Source of the DNA: Subsaximicrobium wynnwilliamsii
GTDB lineage: Bacteria > Bacteroidota > Bacteroidia > Flavobacteriales > Flavobacteriaceae
DNA: 64,000 nt
Reading direction: 5' to 3'
Assembly (NCBI RefSeq): GCF_007997225.1
Contig: NZ_VORM01000002.1
Coordinates: 124,001-188,000, forward strand
Shown here in pieces: positions 25,498 to 34,178 of the stretch. The translations under genes and the position numbers were made by a program. Every line of letters starts with the position of its first letter. The stretch's first letter is position 1. Below the pieces are notes generated by a model, which worked only from the letters and a program-made list of their open reading frames with translations, made no database searches and had not been told where the DNA came from.

Positions 25498-25884
25498 GTG
25501 GATATAAAACAACTCAACAGAACTGAACTGCAAATCATGAAGTACATCTGGCAGCTCAAAAGCGGGTTTATGAAGGATATTGTGGAGCAATTTCCTGAGC
25601 CAAGGCCGGCTTACACCACCATCTCGACGCTTTTGAAACGTATGTGCGACAAAGAGTACATAGGCTTCAAGCGTTTGGGACGCGATAAGGAATATTTCCC
25701 AATTCTTAAAAAGAACGCCTATTTAGCAACCCAGCTGAACGGCATGATTGATAATTTCTTTAATGATTCCAAATCTCAATTTGCCTCTTTTTTCACTAAG
25801 AATGCTGATTTGTCTTTGCAGGAGATGGAAGAATTACAAGCCTTGCTAGAGCAAAAAATAAGCAGTAAAAAATCTTCAGAATGA
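25498..25884 (+). CDS. blaI: BlaI/MecI/CopY-family repressor
   Basis: A 128-residue winged-helix repressor. The N-terminal half (NRTELQIMKYIWQLKSGFMK, residues 6-25, then PAYTTISTLLKRMCDKEYI) is the BlaI DNA-binding domain, and the C-terminal half is the dimerisation region normally cut by a BlaR1-type protease. GTG start, chosen because the promoter and operator lie just upstream. It overlaps the downstream M56 gene by 4 bp (ATGATG), so translation is coupled. No beta-lactamase gene is nearby, which is common for these pairs in Bacteroidota. Confidence 0.92.
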   Translation: MDIKQLNRTELQIMKYIWQLKSGFMKDIVEQFPEPRPAYTTISTLLKRMCDKEYIGFKRLGRDKEYFPILKKNAYLATQLNGMIDNFFNDSKSQFASFFTKNADLSLQEMEELQALLEQKISSKKSSE

Positions 25885-27293
25885 TGGATTATGCCATTTA
25901 TACCATCTTGAGTTTAGGCTTATCCTTTTTGGTGTTCCAACTAGTTTTGAGGCAACAGAAAACCTTTGGGTTTAATCGGTTTTTTCTTTTAGCCAGCCTT
26001 TTGTGTTGCTTATTGGCGCCATTGACAGAGCTGAATGTTTTTAATTCAGTACCAAGAATCCATGATATCACATCACAATTTTCTGAAGAAAAAATTATAA
26101 TAGCCGAAGATTTGGAAGGCATTACTGTAGAAACCTTAACGGCGAACTCCTTCGGGTTTTTTGATGCTTTATTAGGTTTGTATATCGCAATTTCCCTTTG
26201 TTTTTTGTTTCGTCTTCTAGGGAATTTATACCGAATCGCAAAGCATACCAAATCGACTCATGTGCAATACGCTGGTCTAAAACTTATTAAAACTGAAGAG
26301 GATCAAGAGGCCTCCAGTTTTTTTAAATATGTATTTATACCTTCAGAAGTATGGAACAATAAAGAGCTTTTTAATAATATCATACAACACGAAAGCGCGC
26401 ATTATAAGCAAGCACACGTCTTGGATATTATTTGTGTTGAGCTGTTGCTATGTGTATTTTGGTTTAATCCCTTTTTGTGGTTCTATAAATCCGCGATCCT
26501 TCAAAATCACGAATATTTAGCAGATGTTCATGTGATAAATTCAGGAATTGCTGCGGAAGCGTATTCCAAATCCATCATTTATTCCACAGTTCAGAAATAC
26601 CGTATGCCATTAGCGAGCGGCTTTAACTTCAAACCCATAAAAAACCGAATTCTTATGTTACAAAAATCAAAAAGCTCAGTATTAAAGCGAAGCCTAAAAA
26701 TAAGTGCCGCGCTTCTCTTGTTGTCAGGGATCTTTATGATCAGTTCCTTTGAGACTTCCACCAAACCCTTATTGGTCGTGGTAGATGTCGCACATGGAGG
26801 GCATGACTCGGGCAATTCCATGGAAAAAGATGTGGTGCTTAGCATTGCCAATTACTTGGCAGCATATAGCAATGATGACCTAAAGATTGTGTTTACCAGA
26901 ACCAGTGATCAGTTTTTGTCGCTTAAGGAGCGTGTTGATTTTATTAATCAACAAAAACCAGATGTGATGATTAGCCTGCATTGTAATGCCCATAGTAATG
27001 TTGAAACCAGTGGTGTTGAAGCATTTTATTATCCAGACAATAAGCATCAGGAAACCGCATACAACTATAGCAAAATCTTGATTGCAAATCAATTGGGATT
27101 ATTCTCCCAACGCGGCGAAATTAAAAATGCAGGCTTTTATGTATTAAAAAATACAGATGCACCCAGTGTCGTTTTAGAACTCGGTTTTATAACCAATGCT
27201 AAAGATCGGGCAACGCTAACCGATAAAAAGCAACAACAGGCCATAGCCAAGAATCTTTATGAAAGTTTGCTGAATATTCAGAAAAACAGATAA
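25881..27293 (+). CDS. M56 (BlaR1-like) membrane protease fused to peptidoglycan amidase
   Basis: A 470-residue two-function protein. Residues 1 to about 265 are an M56 membrane peptidase with hydrophobic helices near 5-22, 32-48, 93-113 and 182-202. Its zinc motif is HESAH at 170-174 with the third ligand Glu211 in HEYLAD. A further helix (about 272-290) leads into a C-terminal amidase_3 domain (about 297-467). There AHGGHDSG (His305), Glu315 in MEKDVVL, His367 in SLHCNAH and catalytic Glu433 in LELGF are all kept, so N-acetylmuramoyl-L-alanine amidase activity is expected in the periplasm. BlaR1 proteins usually carry a penicillin-binding sensor at this place. A strong terminator follows. 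Confidence 0.88.
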   Translation: MMDYAIYTILSLGLSFLVFQLVLRQQKTFGFNRFFLLASLLCCLLAPLTELNVFNSVPRIHDITSQFSEEKIIIAEDLEGITVETLTANSFGFFDALLGLYIAISLCFLFRLLGNLYRIAKHTKSTHVQYAGLKLIKTEEDQEASSFFKYVFIPSEVWNNKELFNNIIQHESAHYKQAHVLDIICVELLLCVFWFNPFLWFYKSAILQNHEYLADVHVINSGIAAEAYSKSIIYSTVQKYRMPLASGFNFKPIKNRILMLQKSKSSVLKRSLKISAALLLLSGIFMISSFETSTKPLLVVVDVAHGGHDSGNSMEKDVVLSIANYLAAYSNDDLKIVFTRTSDQFLSLKERVDFINQQKPDVMISLHCNAHSNVETSGVEAFYYPDNKHQETAYNYSKILIANQLGLFSQRGEIKNAGFYVLKNTDAPSVVLELGFITNAKDRATLTDKKQQQAIAKNLYESLLNIQKNR

Positions 27294-27305
27294 ATAAATC
27301 CATAG

Positions 27306-27351
27306 AAAAAGCCAATTCAAATGCGATTTTTTCGCTTTGAATTGGCTTTTT
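27306..27351. terminator. Strong bidirectional terminator
   Basis: A 16-bp perfect stem AAAAAGCCAATTCAAA (27306-27321) with TTTGAATTGGCTTTTT (27336-27351), extended inward by GCG/CGC after one bulged T. It separates the convergent amidase-fusion and acyl-CoA dehydrogenase genes. Confidence 0.9.
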
Positions 27352-27383
27352 ACTCTTTTGAATTCTGAAATTATGTGCTCAGA

Positions 27384-29189
27384 TTAGAAGCAGTACTTTT
27401 CTTCTTCTTTCACTTTTTCAGCAATTTCCTTACGTAAATCCACGATATCCGGATAGTTTTGGTATTTGGTAAATCGTCTCAATCCCATAAGCATCATGCG
27501 TTGTTCGTCGCCTTCTGCAAAGGAAATGATACTTTCCTTACCTTTTTCCTCAACAATATCCACAGCGTGATATAAGTATAATTTTGACATAGCGATTTGT
27601 GTCGCTTGTGATTCCTCGCCAAATCGTTTCGCGTTCTTTTCGGTTCTTAGAATCGCAGATTCTGCCATATAGATTTCAATAAGAATATCGGCAGCTGCAA
27701 TGAGCAATTGCTGATGTGCTTCCAATTCTTGACCGTATTTTTGAACTGCGCCACCGGCAACCATCAAAAAGACCTTTTTTAATTTTTGTATTATTTCCTT
27801 TTCTTCAGAAAACAATTCTGAATAATCAGGAGTGTCAAAAGACGGAATGCCCATCAATTCTTCTTGTACCTTTTGCGCAGGGCCGAGTAAATCAACGTGA
27901 CCTTTCATTGCCTTTTTGACCAATAGTCCTACTGAAAGCATACGGTTGATTTCGTTGGTGCCTTCATAAATCCTGGCAATACGTGCATCTCTCCAAGCGG
28001 CTTCCATAGGCGTATCTTCAGAAAAGCCCATCCCACCAAAAATCTGGATGCCTTCATCGGCACAGTTTTGAACATCTTCAGAAACTGCCACTTTCAGAAT
28101 AGAACATTCAATGGCATATTCCTCAACGCCTTTCAATTCTGCTTCTTGGTGTGTGTTTCCTGCGGCTTCACGCATGGCGATGCGGTCTTCGATATCTTTT
28201 GAAGCTCTGTAAGTCGCCGATTCGCCTGCATAAGCACTTGCAGACATTTCTGCTATTTTCACTTTGATAGCACCAAAATCTGAAATTCTAGTATCAAATT
28301 GTTTGCGCTCGTTGGCGTATTTCACAGCAGTGGTAATAATGCGTCTTTGTGAGTCTAAACAAGCAGCTGCTAATTTGATACGGCCAATGTTCAAGGCGTT
28401 CATGGCAATCTTAAAGCCTTCGCCACGACCGGCCAACATATTTTCTACTGGCACAACGGTATCGTTAAAAAACACTTGACGGGTAGAGGAGGCGCGAATG
28501 CCTAGTTTGTGCTCTTCCTCGCCCATGGTAATGCCGTTTTTAGGATCGTTTTCTACGATAAAACCGGTAATGTTCTTGTCTTTTTCCAAACGGGCAAACA
28601 CAATGAACAACTTACAGAATCCCGCATTGGAAATCCACATTTTTTGTCCGTTGATTTTGTAGCTCTTGCCGTCTTCAGAAAGTGCAGCAATGGTTTTGCC
28701 AGAATTTGCATCAGACCCAGCACCAGGCTCGGTCAAGCAATAAGCGCCAAACCATTCGCCAGTGGCCAATCTTGGCACGTATTTTTGTTTCTGCTCCTCG
28801 GTTCCGTAAAGGGTTATTGGCATGGTGCCAATCCCAGTATGCGCTCCAAAAGCAGTACTAAAAGAGCCAGTTCCAGAGGAAATGTAATCACAAGTAAGCA
28901 CGGTAGAGACGAAGCCCATCCCGAGTCCGCCATATTCCTCAGGTACCGCAACGCCCAAGAACCCAAGTTCCCCAGCTTTTGTCATGCATTCCTCAGTATA
29001 GGCAAAATCCCTGTTCTCAAAACGGTCGCGATGCGCCACGATTTCACGTTCATTGAATTCCATGACCGCATCTTTCATCATGTTTTGCTCTTCAGTAAAA
29101 TCTTCGGGCGTAAATACGTCTTCGCATTTGGTTTCCTTAACGATGAATTGCCCGCCTCTTAATAAATCTTTTTTTTCAGTTGTTTCCAT
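27384..29189 (-). CDS. fadE: Acyl-CoA dehydrogenase (FadE type)
   Basis: FAD enzyme performing the first oxidation of beta-oxidation (acyl-CoA to trans-2-enoyl-CoA). 601 residues, close to the 594 of B. subtilis FadE. It has the three-domain acyl-CoA dehydrogenase core (EYGGLGMGFV near 90; LTEPGAGSDANSG near 150; GGMGFSEDTPMEAAWRDARI near 390) plus an extra helical C-terminal domain of about 150 residues. Third enzyme of an operon with FadN- and FadA-type genes, the same enzyme set as the Bacillus fadNAE operon. Spacer to fadA is 105 bp and contains heptad CTAGA repeats. Confidence 0.93.
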   Translation of the reverse strand: METTEKKDLLRGGQFIVKETKCEDVFTPEDFTEEQNMMKDAVMEFNEREIVAHRDRFENRDFAYTEECMTKAGELGFLGVAVPEEYGGLGMGFVSTVLTCDYISSGTGSFSTAFGAHTGIGTMPITLYGTEEQKQKYVPRLATGEWFGAYCLTEPGAGSDANSGKTIAALSEDGKSYKINGQKMWISNAGFCKLFIVFARLEKDKNITGFIVENDPKNGITMGEEEHKLGIRASSTRQVFFNDTVVPVENMLAGRGEGFKIAMNALNIGRIKLAAACLDSQRRIITTAVKYANERKQFDTRISDFGAIKVKIAEMSASAYAGESATYRASKDIEDRIAMREAAGNTHQEAELKGVEEYAIECSILKVAVSEDVQNCADEGIQIFGGMGFSEDTPMEAAWRDARIARIYEGTNEINRMLSVGLLVKKAMKGHVDLLGPAQKVQEELMGIPSFDTPDYSELFSEEKEIIQKLKKVFLMVAGGAVQKYGQELEAHQQLLIAAADILIEIYMAESAILRTEKNAKRFGEESQATQIAMSKLYLYHAVDIVEEKGKESIISFAEGDEQRMMLMGLRRFTKYQNYPDIVDLRKEIAEKVKEEEKYCF

Positions 29190-29208
29190 TCTTCTTTAGA
29201 TTATAGAC

Positions 29209-29283
29209 AGCTAGATACTAGATTCTAGACTGTATGTTTAATGTTTTTAAATATGGTTATAAGTCTAGATTCTAGACTCTATT
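29209..29283. repeat. CTAGA heptad repeats between fadA and fadE
   Basis: CTAGA words recur with 7-bp spacing at 29211, 29218 and 29225, and again at 29264-29276. The second block contains the near-palindrome AGTCTAGATTCTAGACT (8-bp arms, single central base). It could form a small hairpin in the operon mRNA between fadA and fadE. Confidence 0.5.
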
Positions 29284-29294
29284 TGTCTATTTTC

Positions 29295-30488
29295 TTATTT
29301 CAAAAATTCAAATATCCCACAAGCACCTTGTCCAGTACCAACGCACATGGTCACTGCTCCAAATTTGTCTTTTAAATTTCGTTTGCGCATTTCGTCAAAG
29401 AGTTGAACCGATAGTTTCGCACCTGTGCAACCAAGTGGATGCCCTAAAGCAATAGCGCCACCATTGACGTTCACGATGTCTTGGTTCAAATCGAGTTCAC
29501 GAATCACAGCGACCGATTGGGATGCAAAGGCCTCATTGAGCTCAATAAGCTCCAAATCCGACTGTTTCAAACCGGCTTGCTTCAGCGCTTTAGGCACTGC
29601 TTTAACTGGTCCAATGCCCATGATGCGTGGTTCAACACCAACTGCGGTGTAACTAACCAAACGAGCGATTGGCTCTAAATTGAGTTCCTTGACCATGTCT
29701 TCACTCATGACCAAAACGAATGCCGCACCATCACTGGTTTGTGAGGAGTTACCTGCAGTTACGGTACCGTTGGCAGCAAACACCGGTCTCAATTTAGACA
29801 ACGCTTCAATGCTGGTGCCTTTACGAGGACCTTCATCTTTAGTTACAGTATAGCTTCGGGTCTGTTTCTTACCCTGATCGTCCACATAGGTTTCATCGAC
29901 TTCAATTGGTACAATTTGATCTTGAAAGCGGTCTTCAGCCTGAGCTTTTAAGGCCTTCATGTGCGAGTGGTAGGCAAATTCATCCTGTGCCTCACGTGAG
30001 ACCTTGAATTGTTTGGCAACCGCTTCCGCAGTATTTCCCATACCCCAATAGTAATCCTCGTGTCCTGCTTTTACGGTATTATAATTCAGTTCTGGTTTAA
30101 AACCGGTCATAGGCACCGAACTCATGCTTTCAGAACCGCCTGCAATTATGCAATCGGCCATTCCTGCCTGAATTTTGGCGCTGGCCATCCCAATGGTTTC
30201 TATTCCTGAGGAACAAAAACGATTCACGGTTACGCCAGGTACATCGACGCTATTCAATCCAATCAAGGAAATAAAGCGCGCCATGTTGAGACCTTGCGAT
30301 CCTTCTGGCATGGCATTGCCCACCATCACGTCGTCGATGCGTTTCACATCGAGGTCTGGTAATTCTTTCATCATGTATTGAATGACTTCGGCACCCAATT
30401 CATCGGCTCTCTTAAAACGGAACACGCCCTTTTTGGATTTTCCAACTGCGGTTCGGTAGGCTTTTACGATGTATGCTTGTTTGTTCAT
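29295..30488 (-). CDS. fadA: Acetyl-CoA C-acyltransferase (thiolase, FadA type)
   Basis: Cleaves 3-ketoacyl-CoA with CoA to acetyl-CoA and a shortened acyl-CoA, the last step of the beta-oxidation cycle. 397 residues. The acyl-accepting Cys92 is in [11 protein letters not shown]; the C-terminal [10 protein letters not shown] and [10 protein letters not shown] motifs carry the catalytic His and second Cys. It lies between the four-helix-bundle gene and the acyl-CoA dehydrogenase on the same strand. Biosynthetic thiolase activity cannot be excluded, but the operon context favours degradation. Confidence 0.94.
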   Translation of the reverse strand: MNKQAYIVKAYRTAVGKSKKGVFRFKRADELGAEVIQYMMKELPDLDVKRIDDVMVGNAMPEGSQGLNMARFISLIGLNSVDVPGVTVNRFCSSGIETIGMASAKIQAGMADCIIAGGSESMSSVPMTGFKPELNYNTVKAGHEDYYWGMGNTAEAVAKQFKVSREAQDEFAYHSHMKALKAQAEDRFQDQIVPIEVDETYVDDQGKKQTRSYTVTKDEGPRKGTSIEALSKLRPVFAANGTVTAGNSSQTSDGAAFVLVMSEDMVKELNLEPIARLVSYTAVGVEPRIMGIGPVKAVPKALKQAGLKQSDLELIELNEAFASQSVAVIRELDLNQDIVNVNGGAIALGHPLGCTGAKLSVQLFDEMRKRNLKDKFGAVTMCVGTGQGACGIFEFLK

Positions 30489-30527
30489 GTTCTAAATATT
30501 TTGACGTAGGACGATTTGACGTATGAC

Positions 30528-30893
30528 TTAAGACTTGCTCAAGTTTTCCATAAAACGTGTTATCATTCCTTGTATGATTTGAATTTTATTTTCTAAGTGT
30601 TTAAAAGTTTCTTCTGAGATGTACCCAATTTCGAATGAGATAATTAACTGAGTTTCCCATTCAAAAGCAGATCCTAAAGCTGTTTCTAAATATTGAATAA
30701 AATGCTTGTCGGTTCCTTTGCTCGTTCCTTCTGCGATATTCGAAGGAATAGACACAGAACATCTTTGCATTTGACTCGACAATGCGTAATCTTCAGACCT
30801 TGGAAATGTTTTTGTTATTGCATAGGTTTCTTTTACAATACCTATTCCATCTTTCCAAATACTTAATTTTCTAAAGTTATGTCTTGCAGCCAT
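30528..30893 (-). CDS. Four-helix-bundle protein (S23/IVP family)
   Basis: A 121-residue protein of the 23S rRNA-intervening-sequence (S23) family: FRKLSIWKDGIGIVKETYAI, then SSQMQRCSVSIPSNIAEGTS, then the EWETQLIISFEIGYI helix match the family pattern, including the signature SIPSNIAEG. The family also includes Avd of diversity-generating retroelements. Function unknown; no reverse transcriptase or template repeat is visible here. It interrupts the beta-oxidation operon in the same orientation and is bordered on both sides by short heptad-like repeats (GACGTAG type at 30502-30535, AGTCCTA type at 30957-30995), which suggests insertion as a unit. Confidence 0.88.
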   Translation of the reverse strand: MAARHNFRKLSIWKDGIGIVKETYAITKTFPRSEDYALSSQMQRCSVSIPSNIAEGTSKGTDKHFIQYLETALGSAFEWETQLIISFEIGYISEETFKHLENKIQIIQGMITRFMENLSKS

Positions 30894-31000
30894 CTTTTAA
30901 TATGTTTTTAGTTTGACTTATTACCAAAAAGAACTTATAACGTAGGATGTTTTCCGTAAAGTCTTGCAGTCCTATGTCATTCAGTCCTAAGTCATTTTTT

Positions 31001-33409
31001 CTAATTACGCAACGGTTTCCCAGTCTTCAACATGTGCTGAATCCGTTCCAAAGTCTTACGTTCTGTACATAAACTCAAGAAAGCTTCACGTTCTAGGTCG
31101 AGTAAATATTGCTCGCTTACTAGCGTAGGTTCAGATAAATCACCACCAGCCATAACGTAGGCCAATTTGTTGGCTATTTTTTTATCGTGCTCGCTAATGT
31201 AGTTGCTGTCTTCCATAGAGTCGGTACCTACCAGAAACATGCCTAAGGCTTGCTTGCCCAATACCTTGATATCTGTACGTTTTACGGGTTGCGTGTAGCC
31301 AATATCTGCCATAAGCTTAGCCTGCTGCTTGGCGACTGCCAATTGGCGGTGCTTGTTGACCACAACGATGTCTTTTCCTTTTTGAAGCAAACCCAAGTCA
31401 AAAGCTTCATAAGCTGAAGTGGAGACTTTCGCCATCCCAATGGTTAGGAAGTATTCTTGCAAGGTGTTGAGCTCCACATCACCAGTTCTAAAAGTGTCTT
31501 GAGCTCTTACGGTCATTTCTTTAGAGCCGCCACCGCCAGGAATCACACCAACACCAAACTCAACGAGCCCCATGTAAGTTTCTGCAGCGGCAACCACTTT
31601 GTCGGCGTGCATTGACAGTTCACAACCGCCACCCAAAGACATGCCTTGTGGCGCTGCCACGGTTGGAATGGAGGAGTAGCGCATGCGCATCATGGTATCT
31701 TGAAAATACTTGATGGCAGCATTGAGTTCATCATATTCCTGCTCGGCGGCCATCATGAAAATCATGCCAATATTGGCGCCTACGGAAAAGTTCTTGGCTT
31801 GATTGCCAACCACGAGCCCAGCGAAATCTTTTTCAGCAAGCTCAATACCTTTATTGACACCTGCCAAAACATCGCCACCAATGGTGTTCATTTTAGACTG
31901 GAATTCAATATTTAGAATGCCATCACCTAAATCTTCGATCACAACCCCAGAGTTTTTGAAGACTTCTTTGGTTTTTCTAATGTTGTCTAGGATGATAAAG
32001 CTGTCCTGTCCTGGGATTTTTTCTTGTTTCTTAGACGGAATATCGTAAAAGTAGGAGTTGCCGTCTTTTACTGAATAAAAGGAATCACTGCCAGATTCGA
32101 GCATCCCGGCTACCCAAGAATCGACTTCATGACCTTCATCTTTAATCATTTTTAAACCTTTCTCCACACCAATGGCATCCCAAATTTGAAACGGTCCATG
32201 TTCCCATCCGAAGCCAGCTCTCATGGCATCGTCTATTTTGTAAAGCTCATCTGTGATTTCAGGTATGCGATGTGAGACGTATGCAAAAAGTGCTGCAAAG
32301 GTTTTTCTGTAGAAATCGCCTGCCTTATCTTTTCCATTGACTAAGACCTCAAATCGGTCTTCTACTTTATCAATGGTTTTAGTTTGTTCTAAAGTGCCAA
32401 ATTTTGCTCTTTTGGAATCGCGATAGTCTAAGGTTTCAAGGTCTAGCGTCAATATTTCTGAAGACCCATCGTCTTTTCTTATTTTCTTGTAAAAGCCTTG
32501 TCCGGTTTTACTACCCAACCATTTCTTCTCCATCATGGTATCGATGAAGCCTGGAAGTTTAAACAATTCATGACGTTCGTCTTTAGGGCAGTTTTCGTAA
32601 ATACCATTAGCCACGTGCACTAAAGTATCTAAACCAACCACATCAACGGTTCTAAAAGTCGCCGATTTAGGCCGTCCAATCACAGGACCTGTAAGTTTAT
32701 CGACTTCCTCAACGGTCATGTCCATATCCTTGACTGCGTGGAATAGGCTCATAATGCTGAAAATCCCAATGCGGTTTCCTATAAAGGCCGGTGTGTCTTT
32801 AGCGATTACGGAAGTTTTTCCGAGGAATTTCTCACCGTATTCATTTAAAAAATCGAGTACCTCTTGGTCTGTTTTAGGCCCAGGAATAATCTCGAAAAGC
32901 TCTAAGTAGCGCGCAGGATTGAAAAAGTGCGTTCCGCAGAAATGCTTCTGAAAATCTTCACTGCGTCCCTCACTCATAAAATGAATGGGAATCCCAGAGG
33001 TGTTTGAAGTGATCAAAGTTCCTGGTGTTCTATACTTTTCAAGTTTTTCGAAGACCTGTTGTTTAATATCCAGGCGCTCTACAACGACTTCCATAATCCA
33101 ATCCACATCTTTAACCTTGGCGATATCATCTTCCATGTTTCCCGTCTTGATGCGAGATGCGAAGGCTTTATCGTAAATAGGCGAAGGTTTTGATTTAAGG
33201 GATTCGGTTAAGGAGTCATTAACCAATCGGTTTCGAACTTCCTTGTCTTCCAAAGTCAATCCTTTGGCTTTTTCCTTATCGTTGAGTTCTCTGGGTACGA
33301 TATCCAATAAAAGGACATCCACACCAATATTTGCGAAGTGACAGGCGATGCCGCTTCCCATGATTCCGGAACCAATAATCGCTATCTTTTTAATTCTACG
33401 TTTGCTCAT
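31001..33409 (-). CDS. fadN: 3-hydroxyacyl-CoA dehydrogenase/enoyl-CoA hydratase (FadN type)
   Basis: Bifunctional beta-oxidation enzyme of 802 residues. The NAD-binding dehydrogenase comes first (IAIIGSGIMGSGIACHFA, residues 8-25, with HFFNPARYLELFE near 165) and the crotonase-fold hydratase region follows (GLVVGNQAKNFSVGANIG near 532; APQGMSLGGGCELSMHAD near 586). This order is opposite to E. coli FadB/FadJ and equals Bacillus FadN. It starts one base after the MarR-family gene stop, so the two are co-transcribed. About 107 bp and the small four-helix-bundle gene separate it from fadA. Confidence 0.93.
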   Translation of the reverse strand: MSKRRIKKIAIIGSGIMGSGIACHFANIGVDVLLLDIVPRELNDKEKAKGLTLEDKEVRNRLVNDSLTESLKSKPSPIYDKAFASRIKTGNMEDDIAKVKDVDWIMEVVVERLDIKQQVFEKLEKYRTPGTLITSNTSGIPIHFMSEGRSEDFQKHFCGTHFFNPARYLELFEIIPGPKTDQEVLDFLNEYGEKFLGKTSVIAKDTPAFIGNRIGIFSIMSLFHAVKDMDMTVEEVDKLTGPVIGRPKSATFRTVDVVGLDTLVHVANGIYENCPKDERHELFKLPGFIDTMMEKKWLGSKTGQGFYKKIRKDDGSSEILTLDLETLDYRDSKRAKFGTLEQTKTIDKVEDRFEVLVNGKDKAGDFYRKTFAALFAYVSHRIPEITDELYKIDDAMRAGFGWEHGPFQIWDAIGVEKGLKMIKDEGHEVDSWVAGMLESGSDSFYSVKDGNSYFYDIPSKKQEKIPGQDSFIILDNIRKTKEVFKNSGVVIEDLGDGILNIEFQSKMNTIGGDVLAGVNKGIELAEKDFAGLVVGNQAKNFSVGANIGMIFMMAAEQEYDELNAAIKYFQDTMMRMRYSSIPTVAAPQGMSLGGGCELSMHADKVVAAAETYMGLVEFGVGVIPGGGGSKEMTVRAQDTFRTGDVELNTLQEYFLTIGMAKVSTSAYEAFDLGLLQKGKDIVVVNKHRQLAVAKQQAKLMADIGYTQPVKRTDIKVLGKQALGMFLVGTDSMEDSNYISEHDKKIANKLAYVMAGGDLSEPTLVSEQYLLDLEREAFLSLCTERKTLERIQHMLKTGKPLRN

Positions 33410-33410
33410 A

Positions 33411-33866
33411 TTATTTTAAGATCTGTTCTTTTTTATTATAAATCTGTTTGTTTGAGATCATATTATTGATGACTTCGGAAACTTTAAAGAAATGCGCCAA
33501 TTCTTCAGCAGAAACATGGTCTTTAATGGTCTCGTTGAAGGTCAATACTTTTTCCTTGGAATACTCCCGTTTTTCACGACCAAATTCCGTTAGGTAAATC
33601 AACACGCCTCTGCCATCTTCTGGGTTGGGTTTGCGTTCTATCAATCCCTTTTCCTGCATGGTCTTTAGGGTGCGAGACAAACTCGTTGCTTCCATCCCCA
33701 TTTTAGGGCCCAAGGAGGTTGAAGGGGTTCCTTTTTCAGGATCAATACTCAATAATGCAAAACCAGTGGCCATAGTGGTATCAAATTCCGCAGCTTCCTC
33801 ATTGTACATTTTATTCACTGCAAGCCACGTGGTACGAAGCACATAGTCAATCGTTTTGTCTTTCAT
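33411..33866 (-). CDS. MarR-family regulator of the beta-oxidation operon
   Basis: A 151-residue winged-helix regulator. GMEATSLSRTLKTMQEKGLI (about 73-92) is the recognition region, and RKPNPEDGRGVLIYLTEFG is the wing. It is the first gene of the operon and abuts fadN, so it most likely regulates fadNAE and itself in response to acyl-CoA. A candidate operator (33898-33919) and a -7 box TATATTTG (complement of 33884-33891) lie just upstream. Confidence 0.9.
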   Translation of the reverse strand: MKDKTIDYVLRTTWLAVNKMYNEEAAEFDTTMATGFALLSIDPEKGTPSTSLGPKMGMEATSLSRTLKTMQEKGLIERKPNPEDGRGVLIYLTEFGREKREYSKEKVLTFNETIKDHVSAEELAHFFKVSEVINNMISNKQIYNKKEQILK

Positions 33867-33883
33867 TCTTTAAGGTTGAATTT

Positions 33884-33919
33884 CAAATATACAAAAATAT
33901 ACTATGCGTGCATAATATA
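33884..33919 (-). promoter_or_regulatory. Promoter and operator of the marR-fad operon
   Basis: On the minus strand TATATTTG (33884-33891) matches TAnnTTTG, 18 bp before the MarR ATG. Immediately upstream, 33898-33919 reads TATACTATGCGTGCATAATA, with inverted TATGC/GCATA arms flanked by ATA/TAT. Such a palindrome between -33 and -7 suits a MarR dimer and autorepression. The binding assignment is inference. Confidence 0.55.
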
Positions 33920-33921
33920 TT

Positions 33922-34178
33922 TGAAAAATTTTAATTGGTCAAATGAAAGCGATGTTCTTCTTGATTTTCAATTCCATTTTAAGAATTACCCATTTGGGAT
34001 GTGGCGCCATGGAATGCAACTGGTATATCTGTCATTAATTTTATAAGAAAAAGTGGGAGTGCCCTGAAAAACGAAGTTGTTTTTCATAAAAACCAGATTG
34101 ACGAGGCAAAGGCCATTTTTTTTTTGAAGACATGCCTTAAAAACGCCGAAGAAGATTCGGTTAAAACTTGAAATCGTT
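33922..34178. other. Intergenic region upstream of the fad operon
   Basis: Rest of the 312-bp gap between the MarR-family gene and the lipoprotein gene. An open plus-strand frame from about 33983 to 34165 has no start codon and a low-complexity end (KKRRRRFG), so I do not call it a gene. Includes a run of ten T near 34116-34125. Confidence 0.4.

Noticed and set aside
30528-30893. Avd-type accessory gene of a diversity-generating retroelement
   Set aside because: Family resemblance only; no reverse transcriptase, template or variable repeat is nearby.
33983-34165. Open plus-strand frame in the fad upstream region
   Set aside because: No ATG/GTG start with RBS, and the end depends on a ten-T run; more likely chance.
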